A stretch of 64,000 bases of DNA, taken from contig NZ_CP133190.1 of the NCBI RefSeq assembly GCF_030913705.1, forward strand, positions 682,001 to 746,000, read 5' to 3'. This DNA is from Anaerocolumna sp. MB42-C2 (GTDB lineage Bacteria; Bacillota; Clostridia; Lachnospirales; Lachnospiraceae). The translations under genes and the position numbers were made by a program. Shown here piece after piece: positions 35,415 through 44,500 of this stretch; position 1 is the stretch's first letter; every line of letters begins with the position of its first letter. Below the pieces are notes generated by a model that did not search any database, had not been told where the DNA came from, and saw only the letters and a program-made list of their open reading frames with translations.

Positions 35415-36167
35415 CTATTGTTTTACTTTTCCCTGATTTTCTACCATTTTCATTTTTGCGGCTATCACATCAGGATTTCCTAAAAACTGCTTTTTAATGA
35501 CCGAGAGTGTATCATCTAGTCTATATTCCAACGGTATGCCCGTAGCCAGATTAAGTCCTATGATTTCCTCCTGGGAAAGATGCTCCAGATACATAACAAG
35601 CGCCCTCAGGGAATTTCCATGAGCTGTAATCAGTACCCTTTTTCCTGCCATAAGTTGTGGTCTGATCTGCTTCTCAAAGTATGGAATGACCCGTACAATG
35701 GTGTCTTTCAGACTTTCCGCTAACGGCAATTCATTTCCCACCACATTATGATATGCTTTCTGACGAGCGGGATTTCTTTCATCCTGCGGCTCTAAAGACG
35801 GTGGCTGTACATCAAAAGAACGCCGCCAGATTCTCACCTGTTCCTCTCCATATTTTTCAGACGTCTGTGACTTATTTAATCCCTGTAATGTCCCATAATG
35901 GCGCTCATTAAGCTGCCAGGCCTTTATTACAGGCAGCCATTCTGCATCCATTTCCTCCAGAGTTAAATTCAGCGTATGGATTGCACGTTTCAGATAAGAG
36001 GTATAGCAGATGTCAAACTCATATCCTTGCTCCTTAAACAAGCGACCCGCTTCTCTTGCTTCTTCTTTGCCGGCTTCTGATAAGTCAACATCCGTCCAGC
36101 CGGTAAACAAATTTTCTAAATTCCAGATACTTTCTCCATGACGGAGTAATACTAATTGATGACTCAT
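35415..36167 (-). CDS. gpmA: 2,3-bisphosphoglycerate-dependent phosphoglycerate mutase
   Basis: 250 residues from the ATG at 36167, chosen because GGGAGG lies ten bases upstream. The phosphohistidine motif LLRHGESIWNLENLFTGWTD starts at residue ~7. Partner residues are in CYTSYLKRAIHT, WQLNERHYGTLQGLNK and VLITAHGNSLRAL (second His). It interconverts 3- and 2-phosphoglycerate. It follows the class I aldolase gene by 13 bases in the same operon, a glycolytic pair in an accessory region. Confidence 0.95.
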   Translation of the reverse strand: MSHQLVLLRHGESIWNLENLFTGWTDVDLSEAGKEEAREAGRLFKEQGYEFDICYTSYLKRAIHTLNLTLEEMDAEWLPVIKAWQLNERHYGTLQGLNKSQTSEKYGEEQVRIWRRSFDVQPPSLEPQDERNPARQKAYHNVVGNELPLAESLKDTIVRVIPYFEKQIRPQLMAGKRVLITAHGNSLRALVMYLEHLSQEEIIGLNLATGIPLEYRLDDTLSVIKKQFLGNPDVIAAKMKMVENQGKVKQ

Positions 36168-36180
36168 ATTCAGTCCCTCC

Positions 36181-37074
36181 CTATAAGGATGCTTCGTAAA
36201 TTTCAATAATTGTTTTCAATAATACCGCATCAAATTCCTTCTGTGTCTGCTTTACAGAAAGATCGGAAAGAAGTGCTCTGGAAAAGCTGGCTATCAGCTT
36301 CGGGTTCTTTCTCAACAGTTCATTTGCCTCTTTACGGCTGTAACCACCGGAAAGTGCCACAATTCGCACAACTCTCGGATCATTCATTAGCCCATTGTAA
36401 GTTCCGGCTACAGAAGGGATAGACACCTTCAGCATAATGTTCATTGAATCATCCAGTTTTTTTAGATGGCTTATCATTTCCGCGATCAACATTTCCTCTG
36501 CTTCTTGTTTGCTATTGCTATGAATGTCTACCTCCGGTTCTAAAATCGGCACAAATCCGGCATCGGAAATTTTCTTACCTAATTCAAACTGCTGTTCTAC
36601 AATCGCATGAATACCATCACCATTTGCTTCATGGATAACGGAACGCATCTTTGTCCCAAAAATATTTTTAGCGGTCGCTCTATTCAAAAGTTCATCCAGC
36701 TTAGGAATCGGCTTCATCAACTGAACCCCGTCTTTTTCTTCATCCAGTCCATTGTCAATTTTCAAAAAAGGAACAATCCCCTTTTTCTCCCATAGATAAT
36801 CCGAAGTATACAGGTTGTCAATTTTACGTTCCATTGTTTTTTCAAATAGGATTGTCCCTAATATATGTTTGGATGAAAATGCCTTGCTTGCGATAACCCT
36901 GCTTCTCATCTGCTGAATCAGATCATACATTTCATCCTCTGTATGGTATTCTGACGTCTCAATTCCATAGTCTCTCAGAGCCTTCGGTGTGCTTCCTCCG
37001 CTCTGATCCAATGCTGCTATGAATCCTGCTCCATATTTTATTCGTTCTAATTGTTCTTTTATCATGTTATACAT
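36181..37074 (-). CDS. fda: class I fructose-bisphosphate aldolase
   Basis: 297 residues, the Staphylococcus/Lachnospiraceae-type class I aldolase. Motifs: GFIAALDQSGGSTPKAL near residue 17, VPFLKIDNGL, PILEPEVDI, and the Schiff-base Lys in IMLKVSIPS near residue 225. It cleaves fructose-1,6-bisphosphate without metal. Its upstream region (37108-37290) is a degenerate copy of the methyltransferase gene start and promoter, including the MarR operator, so expression may follow that regulator. Confidence 0.93.
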   Translation of the reverse strand: MYNMIKEQLERIKYGAGFIAALDQSGGSTPKALRDYGIETSEYHTEDEMYDLIQQMRSRVIASKAFSSKHILGTILFEKTMERKIDNLYTSDYLWEKKGIVPFLKIDNGLDEEKDGVQLMKPIPKLDELLNRATAKNIFGTKMRSVIHEANGDGIHAIVEQQFELGKKISDAGFVPILEPEVDIHSNSKQEAEEMLIAEMISHLKKLDDSMNIMLKVSIPSVAGTYNGLMNDPRVVRIVALSGGYSRKEANELLRKNPKLIASFSRALLSDLSVKQTQKEFDAVLLKTIIEIYEASL

Positions 37075-37107
37075 AGCCTCCTTTGTCTTCTAAGCCGTTT
37101 TCCAGAG

Positions 37108-37290
37108 CTGATAAAAACAGTTCTGCCTCTTGTTTATGAAAATAACTTCATCCTTAATATTGATGAAGACTTTTCTAATACTTCTTTTGACTGATACACT
37201 ATTTCACATCCTTTCGCTGGTTAGTATTAACTAACTTATTTCTATAATAAGTATGCATCCTTTTTAATTGTATGTCAAGCATACGATTAA
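37108..37290 (-). pseudogene. duplicated 5' end and promoter of the methyltransferase operon, now upstream of fda
   Basis: 37190-37290 matches 35070-35165 along its length, and 37108-37180 matches the first codons of the methyltransferase with gaps. On the minus strand TTGACA at ~37275 and CATACT 17 bases on are kept, as is the operator GTATGCTTGACATAC. The second operator is degenerate. The coding part is broken, leaving a live-looking promoter feeding fda-gpmA. Confidence 0.75.
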
Positions 37291-37322
37291 AACAATTAAT
37301 TAAAAGCCTTCTCTGATAAAAC

Positions 37323-37356
37323 GGAACAGGGTTTATCAATCTGGCTTCCCTGTCCC
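37323..37356. terminator. hairpin between the MATE remnant and the captured promoter
   Basis: GGAACAGGG (37323-37331) pairs with CCCTGTCCC (37348-37356) with one mismatch, flanked by ATTTTATT on one side and GTTTTATC on the other strand. Probably a bidirectional terminator, consistent with the end of the MATE pseudogene. Confidence 0.55.
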
Positions 37357-37403
37357 ATTTTATTCATGACAATTGAAATTTCGCAAAGCGTACTTTCAAT
37401 TGT

Positions 37404-37712
37404 TTAATTACTTCTTCTTACTGAGTTTTCAAATAGACTCAACTTCTTGAGAATACTGATAGCAAATATGATGGTAACAATCGTGGTCAATAAATCCGTA
37501 ACAGCCTGGGAGTATATAATCCCTGTCAAACCTAGCATTGTCGGCAAAAGCAAAATTACCGGAATAAACATAATTCCCTGACGGCATACGTTCAAAATCC
37601 GGCCTGACAGAGCTTTCCCCATAGCCAGATACAACGTAGAATAAGTAAACTGCAAGCCAAATGTAAAAAACATGATTGTATTCGCCCTAAGTACGGAACC
37701 GCAATGCTTAAT
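37404..37712 (-). pseudogene. MATE transporter remnant (C-terminal part)
   Basis: The frame (MFFTFGLQFTYSTLYLAMGK, then LNVCRQGIMFIPVILLLPTM, GLTGIIYSQAVTDLLTTI) matches the last two or three helices of the intact MATE protein at 38684-40069 almost motif by motif. Upstream sequence keeps short pieces in other frames. It is the tail of a second exporter gene. Confidence 0.8.
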
Positions 37713-37780
37713 ACCTGTGGATCATTACTGAACAAAGAAAGAATAGAATCAAAACAATGCAAATCATTTTGGATGCCAAA

Positions 37781-38014
37781 TTACGTTTTTTCGTTCCATA
37801 TTTCTCTACCAGACGATTCCCCACAATAAAGCACAGGCCATGTCACTACAAGCACCACACACTCTGACAAAACAAGTTTCCAGTTAATAAAAAAAGTACC
37901 AATCAGAATCAGCAATGCCATCACCACAGTTTTTACAATGGATGGGAGATTTTTTCTGTTTGTATACTTTTCTTTAATCAAAATTTGTCTGGAAACAATA
38001 CTTGTTGTGTTCAT
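37781..38014 (-). pseudogene. fragment with two hydrophobic segments, origin unclear
   Basis: A 77-codon frame beginning MNTTSIVSRQILIKEKYTNR and containing IVKTVVMALLILIGTFFI and LVLSECVVLVVTWPVL. No ribosome site is evident before the ATG. It lies where the middle of the MATE remnant should be but does not read like MATE. It may be a short membrane protein or debris. Confidence 0.3.
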
Positions 38015-38111
38015 CTAATTTTCATAGAAGCAGGCATCTTCAAAATATCGGATGCCTACTTTTATGAAAATCTTACATATTGTTCTAAGATCATTATTAG
38101 TTTTGAAATGA

Positions 38112-38684
38112 TTATTTGTTCCTATCCTTTTGAAATATGTTAAATGACTGTCCCTTTAAAAAATTGAACGTATTAAGTTGAATAAAACCGGCTTTGTATA
38201 GCACTTCTTGTATTTCCGTTTCTGCTGCGCAGTACCCAGCTCGGCTTACATAACTTCCTCTCTCATTTGGAAGCCATTCGACAACTACAACTCTGCCACT
38301 CTGTTTGAGAACTCCATTAATATCTCTGAAATAGGAAACCGAATCTGAAAGGTGATGGAATACATTCCTCAAAAAAACAAGATCACAGCTTTCCTTTTGC
38401 AAAGGGCATCCATTACCTTTTCCGATAATGGTTTCAACATTACAAATATGTTGCTTTTTCATAGATTTATCTATATATGACAGTAGTTTTCTGTTCGTGT
38501 CCACAGCAAACACCTTGCCATTTTCTCCTACAGCTTTTGCAAACCGTTCCGAAAAGTATCCACCACCAGAGCCAATATCTGCGACAGTCTGTCCTTTCAC
38601 TATTCCAATCGATTCGAGAAGCTTTTGGAAATCTCTTTTGGCCCTATTGTTAAGCATTATTGCTTGTATTTCTGTCCAGCACAT
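38112..38684 (-). CDS. class I SAM-dependent methyltransferase
   Basis: 190 residues. SAM loop VADIGSGGGYFSERFAKAV near residue 33, acidic strand end VFAVDTNRK, and DLVFLRNVFHHLSDS as motif IV/post-I helix, the UbiE-like small-molecule methyltransferase pattern. Its ATG shares one base with the MATE stop (TAATG) and uses AAGGAG at the end of the MATE gene, so both are translated together. It may modify the compound that the MATE protein exports. This is inference. Confidence 0.8.
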   Translation of the reverse strand: MCWTEIQAIMLNNRAKRDFQKLLESIGIVKGQTVADIGSGGGYFSERFAKAVGENGKVFAVDTNRKLLSYIDKSMKKQHICNVETIIGKGNGCPLQKESCDLVFLRNVFHHLSDSVSYFRDINGVLKQSGRVVVVEWLPNERGSYVSRAGYCAAETEIQEVLYKAGFIQLNTFNFLKGQSFNIFQKDRNK

Positions 38685-40069
38685 TATAAATTCTCCTTCC
38701 TCATCCTTGTATCAGAAGCTGCCTCTAATGCTTTCATATTTTTGTTAAGAACCAGTGCAAGCACTGCCGTCAAAATAACTGTTAGTAAATCAGCCACGGG
38801 TTGTGTCCAAATAACACCTTCAATTCCAAGCAGATGCGGCATAATCAGGATAGCTGGGATAAAAAACAATCCTTGACGGCTGATGCTAAGGATACCGCCT
38901 TCTCTTCCTTTGCCCATAGCAAGGAACAGCGACATATATACCTGCTCAAATCCAAACAAGATAAAAACAATTCCATTTACCCGCAACGCCCTAACGCCGA
39001 TATCAATTAATACAGCATCGTTTTTTGAAAAAAGTGAAATAATCGGTTCAGGAATAATGATCAGCAAAAGTGCTGCGGCTGCACAGAATATTGTTGACCA
39101 CTTAAGCGACACTTTAATAGCTTCATTCAGTCGATTATAGTTTTTAGCACCATAATTATATCCTGCTACCGGCTGGAAGCCTTTCATAAAACCAAATACT
39201 ATATAGGTTCCGATAGCCATAATGCGGGTTACCACCCCAATTGCTGCCACTGCAGAATCGCCATATGTACTCGCCGCTGAATTGGAAAGCCCCATAGCCG
39301 CACTAGACAGAAGCTGATAAACGAGAATAGGAATACCGACCTTGAAAATCTCCCCATAAATCGCACCGCTAAAAGTAATACTACGAATTGAAAAACGCAG
39401 ATAACCTTTTTTACACAAGATATACCATAGGTAAAGACTAGTCGTTACAGCTTGAGAAATGACTGTAGCAATAGCGGCGCCTTGAATACCAAAGCCCAGC
39501 GGAAAAATAAATATGGGATCTAATATTACATTGAGTCCTCCGCCAATCAGCATGGATATCATGGTCAGCTTCGACCTGCCTTCGGCGATGATGATATTGT
39601 TCATGGTGACATTAAAAATACTCAGAATGGAACCTGCAATATATATAATGGCATACTCCCTTGCATAAGGAAGTATGGTTTCCGTCGCTCCCAGAGCGAC
39701 CAGTATGTTGTCGAGAAAACACAGGGATATCACGATGGATACAACCCCGACAAAAAGGCTGGAAAACAATGCTGTTGATGCCGTCCGGTTCGCATTTTCG
39801 GTATCTTCTCCTCCCAAGAGTCGGGATATGTAGGATGCCGCTCCGCTGCCGAAGGTCATGCCAAGCCCAATAATAATTTGTACCACGGGGAACACGATAG
39901 ATACAGCACCCATCTGACTGGTACCCAGCCCCCCGACAAAGTAGGCGTCCACCACGCTGTAAAGAGCTGAGACCATCATGCCGATCATGGTTGGCATTCC
40001 CATTTTAATTAGTAGCTTTGGGATTTTTTCATCCCTCATCATTTGAATTCTTTGGTCATTTGAGTTCAT
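38684..40069 (-). CDS. MATE-family multidrug/sodium antiporter
   Basis: 461 residues from the ATG at 40069; the upstream TTG start lies too near the GGAAAGG site. About twelve hydrophobic helices in two bundles, starting IPKLLIKMGMPTMIGMMVSA, with SGAASYISRLLGGEDTENA near residue 80 and the matching repeat FMKGFQPVAGYNYGAKNYNR near residue 305. It belongs to the MepA-like/DinF branch common in Clostridia. It is followed by a methyltransferase and preceded by a MarR gene on the same strand. Confidence 0.92.
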   Translation of the reverse strand: MNSNDQRIQMMRDEKIPKLLIKMGMPTMIGMMVSALYSVVDAYFVGGLGTSQMGAVSIVFPVVQIIIGLGMTFGSGAASYISRLLGGEDTENANRTASTALFSSLFVGVVSIVISLCFLDNILVALGATETILPYAREYAIIYIAGSILSIFNVTMNNIIIAEGRSKLTMISMLIGGGLNVILDPIFIFPLGFGIQGAAIATVISQAVTTSLYLWYILCKKGYLRFSIRSITFSGAIYGEIFKVGIPILVYQLLSSAAMGLSNSAASTYGDSAVAAIGVVTRIMAIGTYIVFGFMKGFQPVAGYNYGAKNYNRLNEAIKVSLKWSTIFCAAAALLLIIIPEPIISLFSKNDAVLIDIGVRALRVNGIVFILFGFEQVYMSLFLAMGKGREGGILSISRQGLFFIPAILIMPHLLGIEGVIWTQPVADLLTVILTAVLALVLNKNMKALEAASDTRMRKENL

Positions 40070-40078
40070 ATTAATCAA

Positions 40079-40269
40079 ATCCTTTCCTATGTTGTGTATA
40101 CCTGCTATACGCTTATTTTAAAAAATATAAATCTTATATTAATTTGTTTCACTTTAAATTAAGGTGGTTTTGCATAATTTGTTTGCATAAAGAGTGTAGC
40201 AACTATACGCTTTACGCAAAAAAACACTGTACTTGTAAACACTAGCATATCATTATTGCCCTTTCATAA
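40079..40269. promoter_or_regulatory. MATE leader with two GCTATACGC-like sites
   Basis: GTGTATACCTGCTATACGC near 40093 and GTGTAGCAACTATACGC near 40194 are similar half-palindromic sequences that could be operators for the MarR protein encoded upstream. No clear gene is present. Confidence 0.35.
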
Positions 40270-40752
40270 TCATAATTCAATATGTTCTTCTTTTTCGAAA
40301 ATGTCAATTTGCTCGTCAAATGAGTTGAGAAAACTTTTCAGAAACGCTTTGTTTTCCTCTGTTGCATTTTTGAGTACGCCATTAAAAAGCTCATCATATT
40401 TCTGATGCAGCTTTTCATGATGCAGATATGCAGTTTCACCTTTTGAAGTCAGTCTTAGCACTAGCCTTGACAGATTACGCGGATCGGTATCTTTGATGAT
40501 CATGCCCTTATGCTCAAGCTTCATAATAATCTGGGAAACTGCGCCTTTCGTCACGCCCAGCATATCTGCCAAACCCGTTACGTGAATACCTTCATTCTCT
40601 TTGATGGATTTGATCATGTGAATTTCAGCTTCGTATAATGGATGATCCGTCCCATAATACCGAGTTTTCCTGTCAAGTTCGGAAATCTTTGTAACTATCC
40701 GCAAAAAAGTGTAGCTCATTTTGGTTCTGTTCTTAAATTTCATATTCATCAT
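40270..40752 (-). CDS. MarR-family regulator of the MATE operon
   Basis: 160 residues. Winged helix with GIHVTGLADMLGVTKGAVSQ as helix-turn-helix and HKGMIIKDTDPRNLSRLVLR as wing. It lies directly upstream of the MATE gene in the same direction, the usual regulator-exporter arrangement. The start is unsure (ATGATG without a strong ribosome site). It differs clearly from the MarR at 32.9 kb. Confidence 0.85.
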   Translation of the reverse strand: MMNMKFKNRTKMSYTFLRIVTKISELDRKTRYYGTDHPLYEAEIHMIKSIKENEGIHVTGLADMLGVTKGAVSQIIMKLEHKGMIIKDTDPRNLSRLVLRLTSKGETAYLHHEKLHQKYDELFNGVLKNATEENKAFLKSFLNSFDEQIDIFEKEEHIEL

Positions 40753-40840
40753 GAAAATAGTATATAGCTGCTAAACACTTTTGTCAAGCGATTACACATG
40801 AACAATATGCAAATCATGTTCTATTTTCTCCATCTGCATA

Positions 40841-41734
40841 TTATCCTTCCATGCCTAGTATTATGATACCAATTGCAGCAATGGCAATGACAAGATACTG
40901 CTTCCATGAGAGCTTTTCCTTCAAAGTAATTCTTGCCCATACAAGTGAAAAAATGCAGTAAGATGAAATCAATGGAGCCGCTACAATAGCATTATTACCC
41001 AATGCATAGATATATGCAAATTGTCCTGCAGTTTCAAATACACCTGCAAGCAGCTTTGGCTTTTCTGCGTATAGTTTAATTTTTTGCTTTTTAATAAAGA
41101 CCACATACGCCAAAGCAAAAATCGCCATAATAAAAAATGTAAACTCATATGCGATATTGGCAGATTCTTCTTTGATATACCTGTCAAGAATCAAAGCATC
41201 TGCAAATGTACCCAGTCCATCAATGATGCAATAAAAAACAGGAAAGAAAATAGCAACAAAGCTGTGCGTATATTTTCTGTCCGGGACTATACCAGCTTGC
41301 ATGCGTTCTGCATCATCCTGTTTCTTTTCAAAAACAGAAAGCAAAAAAATACCAATACATACCAACGCTACCGCAACAAACTGTAACCCGCTCATTGCCT
41401 CTTTCAGAATGAGAAAGCACAGAAGAGCTGCAACTGCGCCTGATGAATTACAAATCGGCGTAGAAACGGAAAGCACTACATAACGCAGACCGATATAACC
41501 AAGTATCATTGCAAAAATATATAAAAAAGATACTGGTAAATATGTAAAGATATCTGAAAGTCTAAACTCAGCTCCACGTGAAAGTTCAATAATAGCGTGA
41601 ATACCCATAACCGTACCAACCGCGATAACCATTTTCCAATGGCTGTATTTATCCTCTGGCTTTGAACCTATTTTTGAAAAAAGGTCAGAGCCGCTCCAAA
41701 AAATTATTGCAACAAGTGAAAACCAAAACCACAT
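40841..41734 (-). CDS. EamA/DMT-family permease
   Basis: 297 residues from the ATG at 41734, seven bases after TAGGAG; the longer frame upstream overlaps the neighbouring remnant. About ten hydrophobic helices in two halves: FWFSLVAIIFWSGSDLFSKI at the start, LSVSTPICNSSGAVAALLCF in the first half, ALGNNAIVAAPLISSYCIFS in the second. Those two Pro/Ser-containing helices are the EamA signature. The substrate is unknown (metabolite or drug export). Confidence 0.85.
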   Translation of the reverse strand: MWFWFSLVAIIFWSGSDLFSKIGSKPEDKYSHWKMVIAVGTVMGIHAIIELSRGAEFRLSDIFTYLPVSFLYIFAMILGYIGLRYVVLSVSTPICNSSGAVAALLCFLILKEAMSGLQFVAVALVCIGIFLLSVFEKKQDDAERMQAGIVPDRKYTHSFVAIFFPVFYCIIDGLGTFADALILDRYIKEESANIAYEFTFFIMAIFALAYVVFIKKQKIKLYAEKPKLLAGVFETAGQFAYIYALGNNAIVAAPLISSYCIFSLVWARITLKEKLSWKQYLVIAIAAIGIIILGMEG

Positions 41735-41790
41735 TGTATTTCTCCTATCGTTACCATTTTCGGCTTGAATATATTGCTGATTTGCTGGCA

Positions 41791-42155
41791 TTAATAGGCT
41801 AGTATCTCATAGCCATCATTAGTGACTAAAACCATAACTTCCCATTGGGCTGATGGCATTCCATCTGCCGTATAAACTGTCCAGCCATCATTATCATCTA
41901 CAAAAGTTTCATCAGTTCCCATGTTCACCATTGGCTCAATCGTAAATACCATACCTGGGACTAAAAGCATTTCTGTTCCATTTTTTGAAACATAGCTTAC
42001 CCACGGTTCCTCATGAAATTGCAAGCCAATACCATGTCCCCCTATTTCCTGTACAACCGTATATCCATTACTCATAGCATGTTCATGCACTGCTTGCCCC
42101 ATATCACCTAAAAATCCCCATGGCTTTATTTGTGCTAATCCTAATTCAATTCAAT
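41791..42155 (-). pseudogene. methionine aminopeptidase, C-terminal fragment
   Basis: The frame from about 42155 reads IELGLAQIKPWGFLGDMGQA, then EIGGHGIGLQFHEEPWVSY, then TIEPMVNMGTDET. It has the C-terminal His and Glu ligands of type I methionine aminopeptidase. The N-terminal third with the His and two Asp ligands is missing; the sequence breaks off into unrelated DNA carrying yafQ. So it is inactive and marks a recombination junction. Confidence 0.8.
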
Positions 42156-42203
42156 CCTTAACCACATCCACCAGTTTCTTTTTTTCAGGACTTACATTGC
42201 CGG

Positions 42204-42485
42204 ATGAAGCCTAAGTATGGAGTTACAGTTACTAATCAGTATAAAAAGGATATAAAAGTAGCAAAAAAGAGAAAGCTTGACATAGACTTTTTAGAAGCCA
42301 TTGTTGCCAAGTTAGCGAATGGTGAAGTTGTTGACCCCTAAATTCTAAACCCCGCTCTCACAGGTAATTACAGAGGGTACAAGGAGTGTCACATTAACCC
42401 CGACTGGTTACTGTTATATAAGGTACAGGATGATATACTAATACTTACCCTGCAAAGAACAGAAAGCCACAGCGATTTATTCTAA
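42204..42485 (+). pseudogene. YafQ/RelE-family toxin gene with a premature stop
   Basis: The frame reads KPKYGVTVTNQYKKDIKVAK at the start, then a TAA at codon 46. In the same frame it continues ALTGNYRGYKECHINPDWLL, LYKVQDDILILTLQRT and SHSDLF, a full YafQ toxin of 93 residues with the catalytic His. One nonsense change inactivates it. No antitoxin gene is left upstream, which fits loss of toxicity by mutation. Confidence 0.85.
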
Positions 42486-42486
42486 A

Positions 42487-42530
42487 TAAAAGGAAGCTTG
42501 AAGTTAATAGCTGTATGCTCCCTTTTTTTT
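42487..42530 (+). terminator. terminator after the yafQ pseudogene
   Basis: AAAAGGAAGC and GCTCCCTTTT form an imperfect stem followed by eight T residues. Confidence 0.65.
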
Positions 42531-42694
42531 GATTATATTTCAATTTTTCGATAAATAAATTAAAATTTTCTTAATATTTCCATATTGTATTTACAAATTA
42601 ATTTGTCCACGTCATTATTATTCCAGATATTAGCATAATATGGATATATAAGGAGTTTATCTGTTTCCGATTGTGCTGATAATATTCAGAAGCA

Positions 42695-43327
42695 TTAAGC
42701 CTTTTTAATCGGATGACGTATAACTGTTTTCCATTTTGAGGATTCGACTTTGCGAGCATCCGAAAGATAGATTTCATGGTGTAACCGGGTATCTGATAAA
42801 TCATTTATATATCCGTTTTCATTCAAATACTTATTCATAATCGCAACGGTGGCAGGTTCATCATCAAATGGACCTATGTGCATGATTTGCACACATAGAC
42901 CCTCTTCGACTGTTAGGTACTCTGCCAAAGAGCAATCCAGCTTTTTCTTTTTCGTCGCTTCTACTACCGCCCAATCGAAATCATTTTTTGACACAAAGTC
43001 CGGCAGACGGATAACTGAAATCCAGTGAAACGAGTCCTTATTTCCATAGTCAACACCCTCAACATTATCCTGCCACCAAAAGCCTTCCAGCGGAGGCACT
43101 ACATATTCAAAAAAGCCCTCAATCTTATGTGAACCCTTATAGCTCATTTTGATTGTATATGCAATTGCATAAAGAATGCCAATAGCTTGCTGATATGTTC
43201 CGCCTTCTTGATTTGGGTTTCCTATACCTCTTACAGCGATATAATTTGTGACCGGAACAATTACTATTTCCGGTGTGTTCTTAGGCATATAAAACTCTTT
43301 GTACTCTTTCTTAAAATCAAAAGCCAT
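42695..43327 (-). CDS. GyrI-like small-molecule-binding protein
   Basis: 210 residues of the GyrI-like/COG4832 type. It begins MAFDFKKEYKEFYMPKNTPE, has SYKGSHKIEGFFEYVVPPLE and FWWQDNVEGVDYGNK, and ends with HHEIYLSDARKV and KWKTVIRHPI. This soluble fold binds small hydrophobic ligands. GGAGG precedes the ATG. It is the last gene of a MerR / BtrH-like / GyrI-like operon; its regulator also ends in a GyrI-like domain, so both may sense the same compound. Confidence 0.8.
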   Translation of the reverse strand: MAFDFKKEYKEFYMPKNTPEIVIVPVTNYIAVRGIGNPNQEGGTYQQAIGILYAIAYTIKMSYKGSHKIEGFFEYVVPPLEGFWWQDNVEGVDYGNKDSFHWISVIRLPDFVSKNDFDWAVVEATKKKKLDCSLAEYLTVEEGLCVQIMHIGPFDDEPATVAIMNKYLNENGYINDLSDTRLHHEIYLSDARKVESSKWKTVIRHPIKKA

Positions 43328-43376
43328 ACTTCTACCTCCAAGTTTAATTTATTATCATTGGATTAAGTCGGGAATG

Positions 43377-44432
43377 TTAACTTCCTAAAATAACAAACCC
43401 ATCCGTCATGATGTTCATTACCTTTGTGAACAATCCCGGCAGTTCGTTTGTCTTGTCCTTTTCCCCAACGAGATAGGTTACGATTACATTTGTAATTTCA
43501 GAAATGATTTCGGCTCCTTTTTCAAAATGTTCGGATGCCTCAAGCCACACCTCATTTCCATATTCTCTTCCCATGTCAAGGAGAATACGGCTCATTTTAT
43601 CAAATCCACCACCAAAGCTCATCTCATCCGGCTCCTTGAATCCCCTTAAAGCGTTTGGAACAGTTGGCACCGTGCCGAAAAACGCTACCATATTGGAGAG
43701 TATCTTATTGTAATCCTCTTTCATAAGTTCGCTTTTCAGCATGGGCAACTCATGAATGAATTTTTCAAATCCCTTCCTGCCGACAAATCCCACCGGCGGG
43801 TTCAAAAACACCTCGCCCTTTTTGTCTAACGCTTCCTTTGCTATCTGGTATTTATTCTTCGTAGTGTTCATTCTGACCGCGCAGACAGTGTTAGGTTTTG
43901 ATAGACCCGGGTAGCTGCAATTCCAAGCGTAACGCAGTTCATCGTAGGAAATCATCTGCACCTCCTCGCGTCCACAGTCAAGCAGATAAATACACTGTGC
44001 AACATCGTCATACCCAACCATCAAAACATAATGAAAAGGAATATGTTCTCTATGATATAGTTTTGAAAAGTAAGGCAGATAGTACATATCCAAAGCTCCC
44101 AAAACAGTTGGATACCCGTTATAAATTTCCGCCCTGGCTTTTTTCATTGCCTGTTCAAACGTTTCATACTCGTAATGCTTGTATTCAAATCCCACAATGG
44201 GAGCAAGAAATTCATACATCTGTTTCGTTCGCCCGTCCCCAAACGCAACCATTCGCTTAAGTTCTGACTTCGGCGTTTTCATGTAACAGAACGAGCCAAA
44301 TGAGGAAAGGCTGAAAAAGAAGCTCGGGGGAAGGTTTTCTCCGGTATCCCGGATATATAAATCCTCTATACCATTCCACATACATTCGTAGTCGTCTGCA
44401 TGGTGCTTTAACTTAATCAATTTCTCTTGCAT
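43377..44432 (-). CDS. BtrH N-terminal domain / DUF4872-like protein
   Basis: 351 residues from the ATG at 44432, where AGGAGG lies nine bases upstream; a longer frame overlaps the MerR gene but has no ribosome site. The first ~150 residues, with HHADDYECMWNGIEDLYIRD and FHYVLMVGYDDVAQCIYLLD, resemble the papain-like BtrH domain known from butirosin biosynthesis; the rest is the helical domain that usually follows it. The clear Cys of active relatives is not obvious at the N-terminus. In Clostridia such genes often stand alone, so an antibiotic pathway should not be assumed. Confidence 0.65.
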   Translation of the reverse strand: MQEKLIKLKHHADDYECMWNGIEDLYIRDTGENLPPSFFFSLSSFGSFCYMKTPKSELKRMVAFGDGRTKQMYEFLAPIVGFEYKHYEYETFEQAMKKARAEIYNGYPTVLGALDMYYLPYFSKLYHREHIPFHYVLMVGYDDVAQCIYLLDCGREEVQMISYDELRYAWNCSYPGLSKPNTVCAVRMNTTKNKYQIAKEALDKKGEVFLNPPVGFVGRKGFEKFIHELPMLKSELMKEDYNKILSNMVAFFGTVPTVPNALRGFKEPDEMSFGGGFDKMSRILLDMGREYGNEVWLEASEHFEKGAEIISEITNVIVTYLVGEKDKTNELPGLFTKVMNIMTDGFVILGS

Positions 44433-44500
44433 AAATTGTATCCTCCTATCGTTTATATCATTCTTACAATAGGAGCATAAACCCTCGCATCGTGCGAGAG

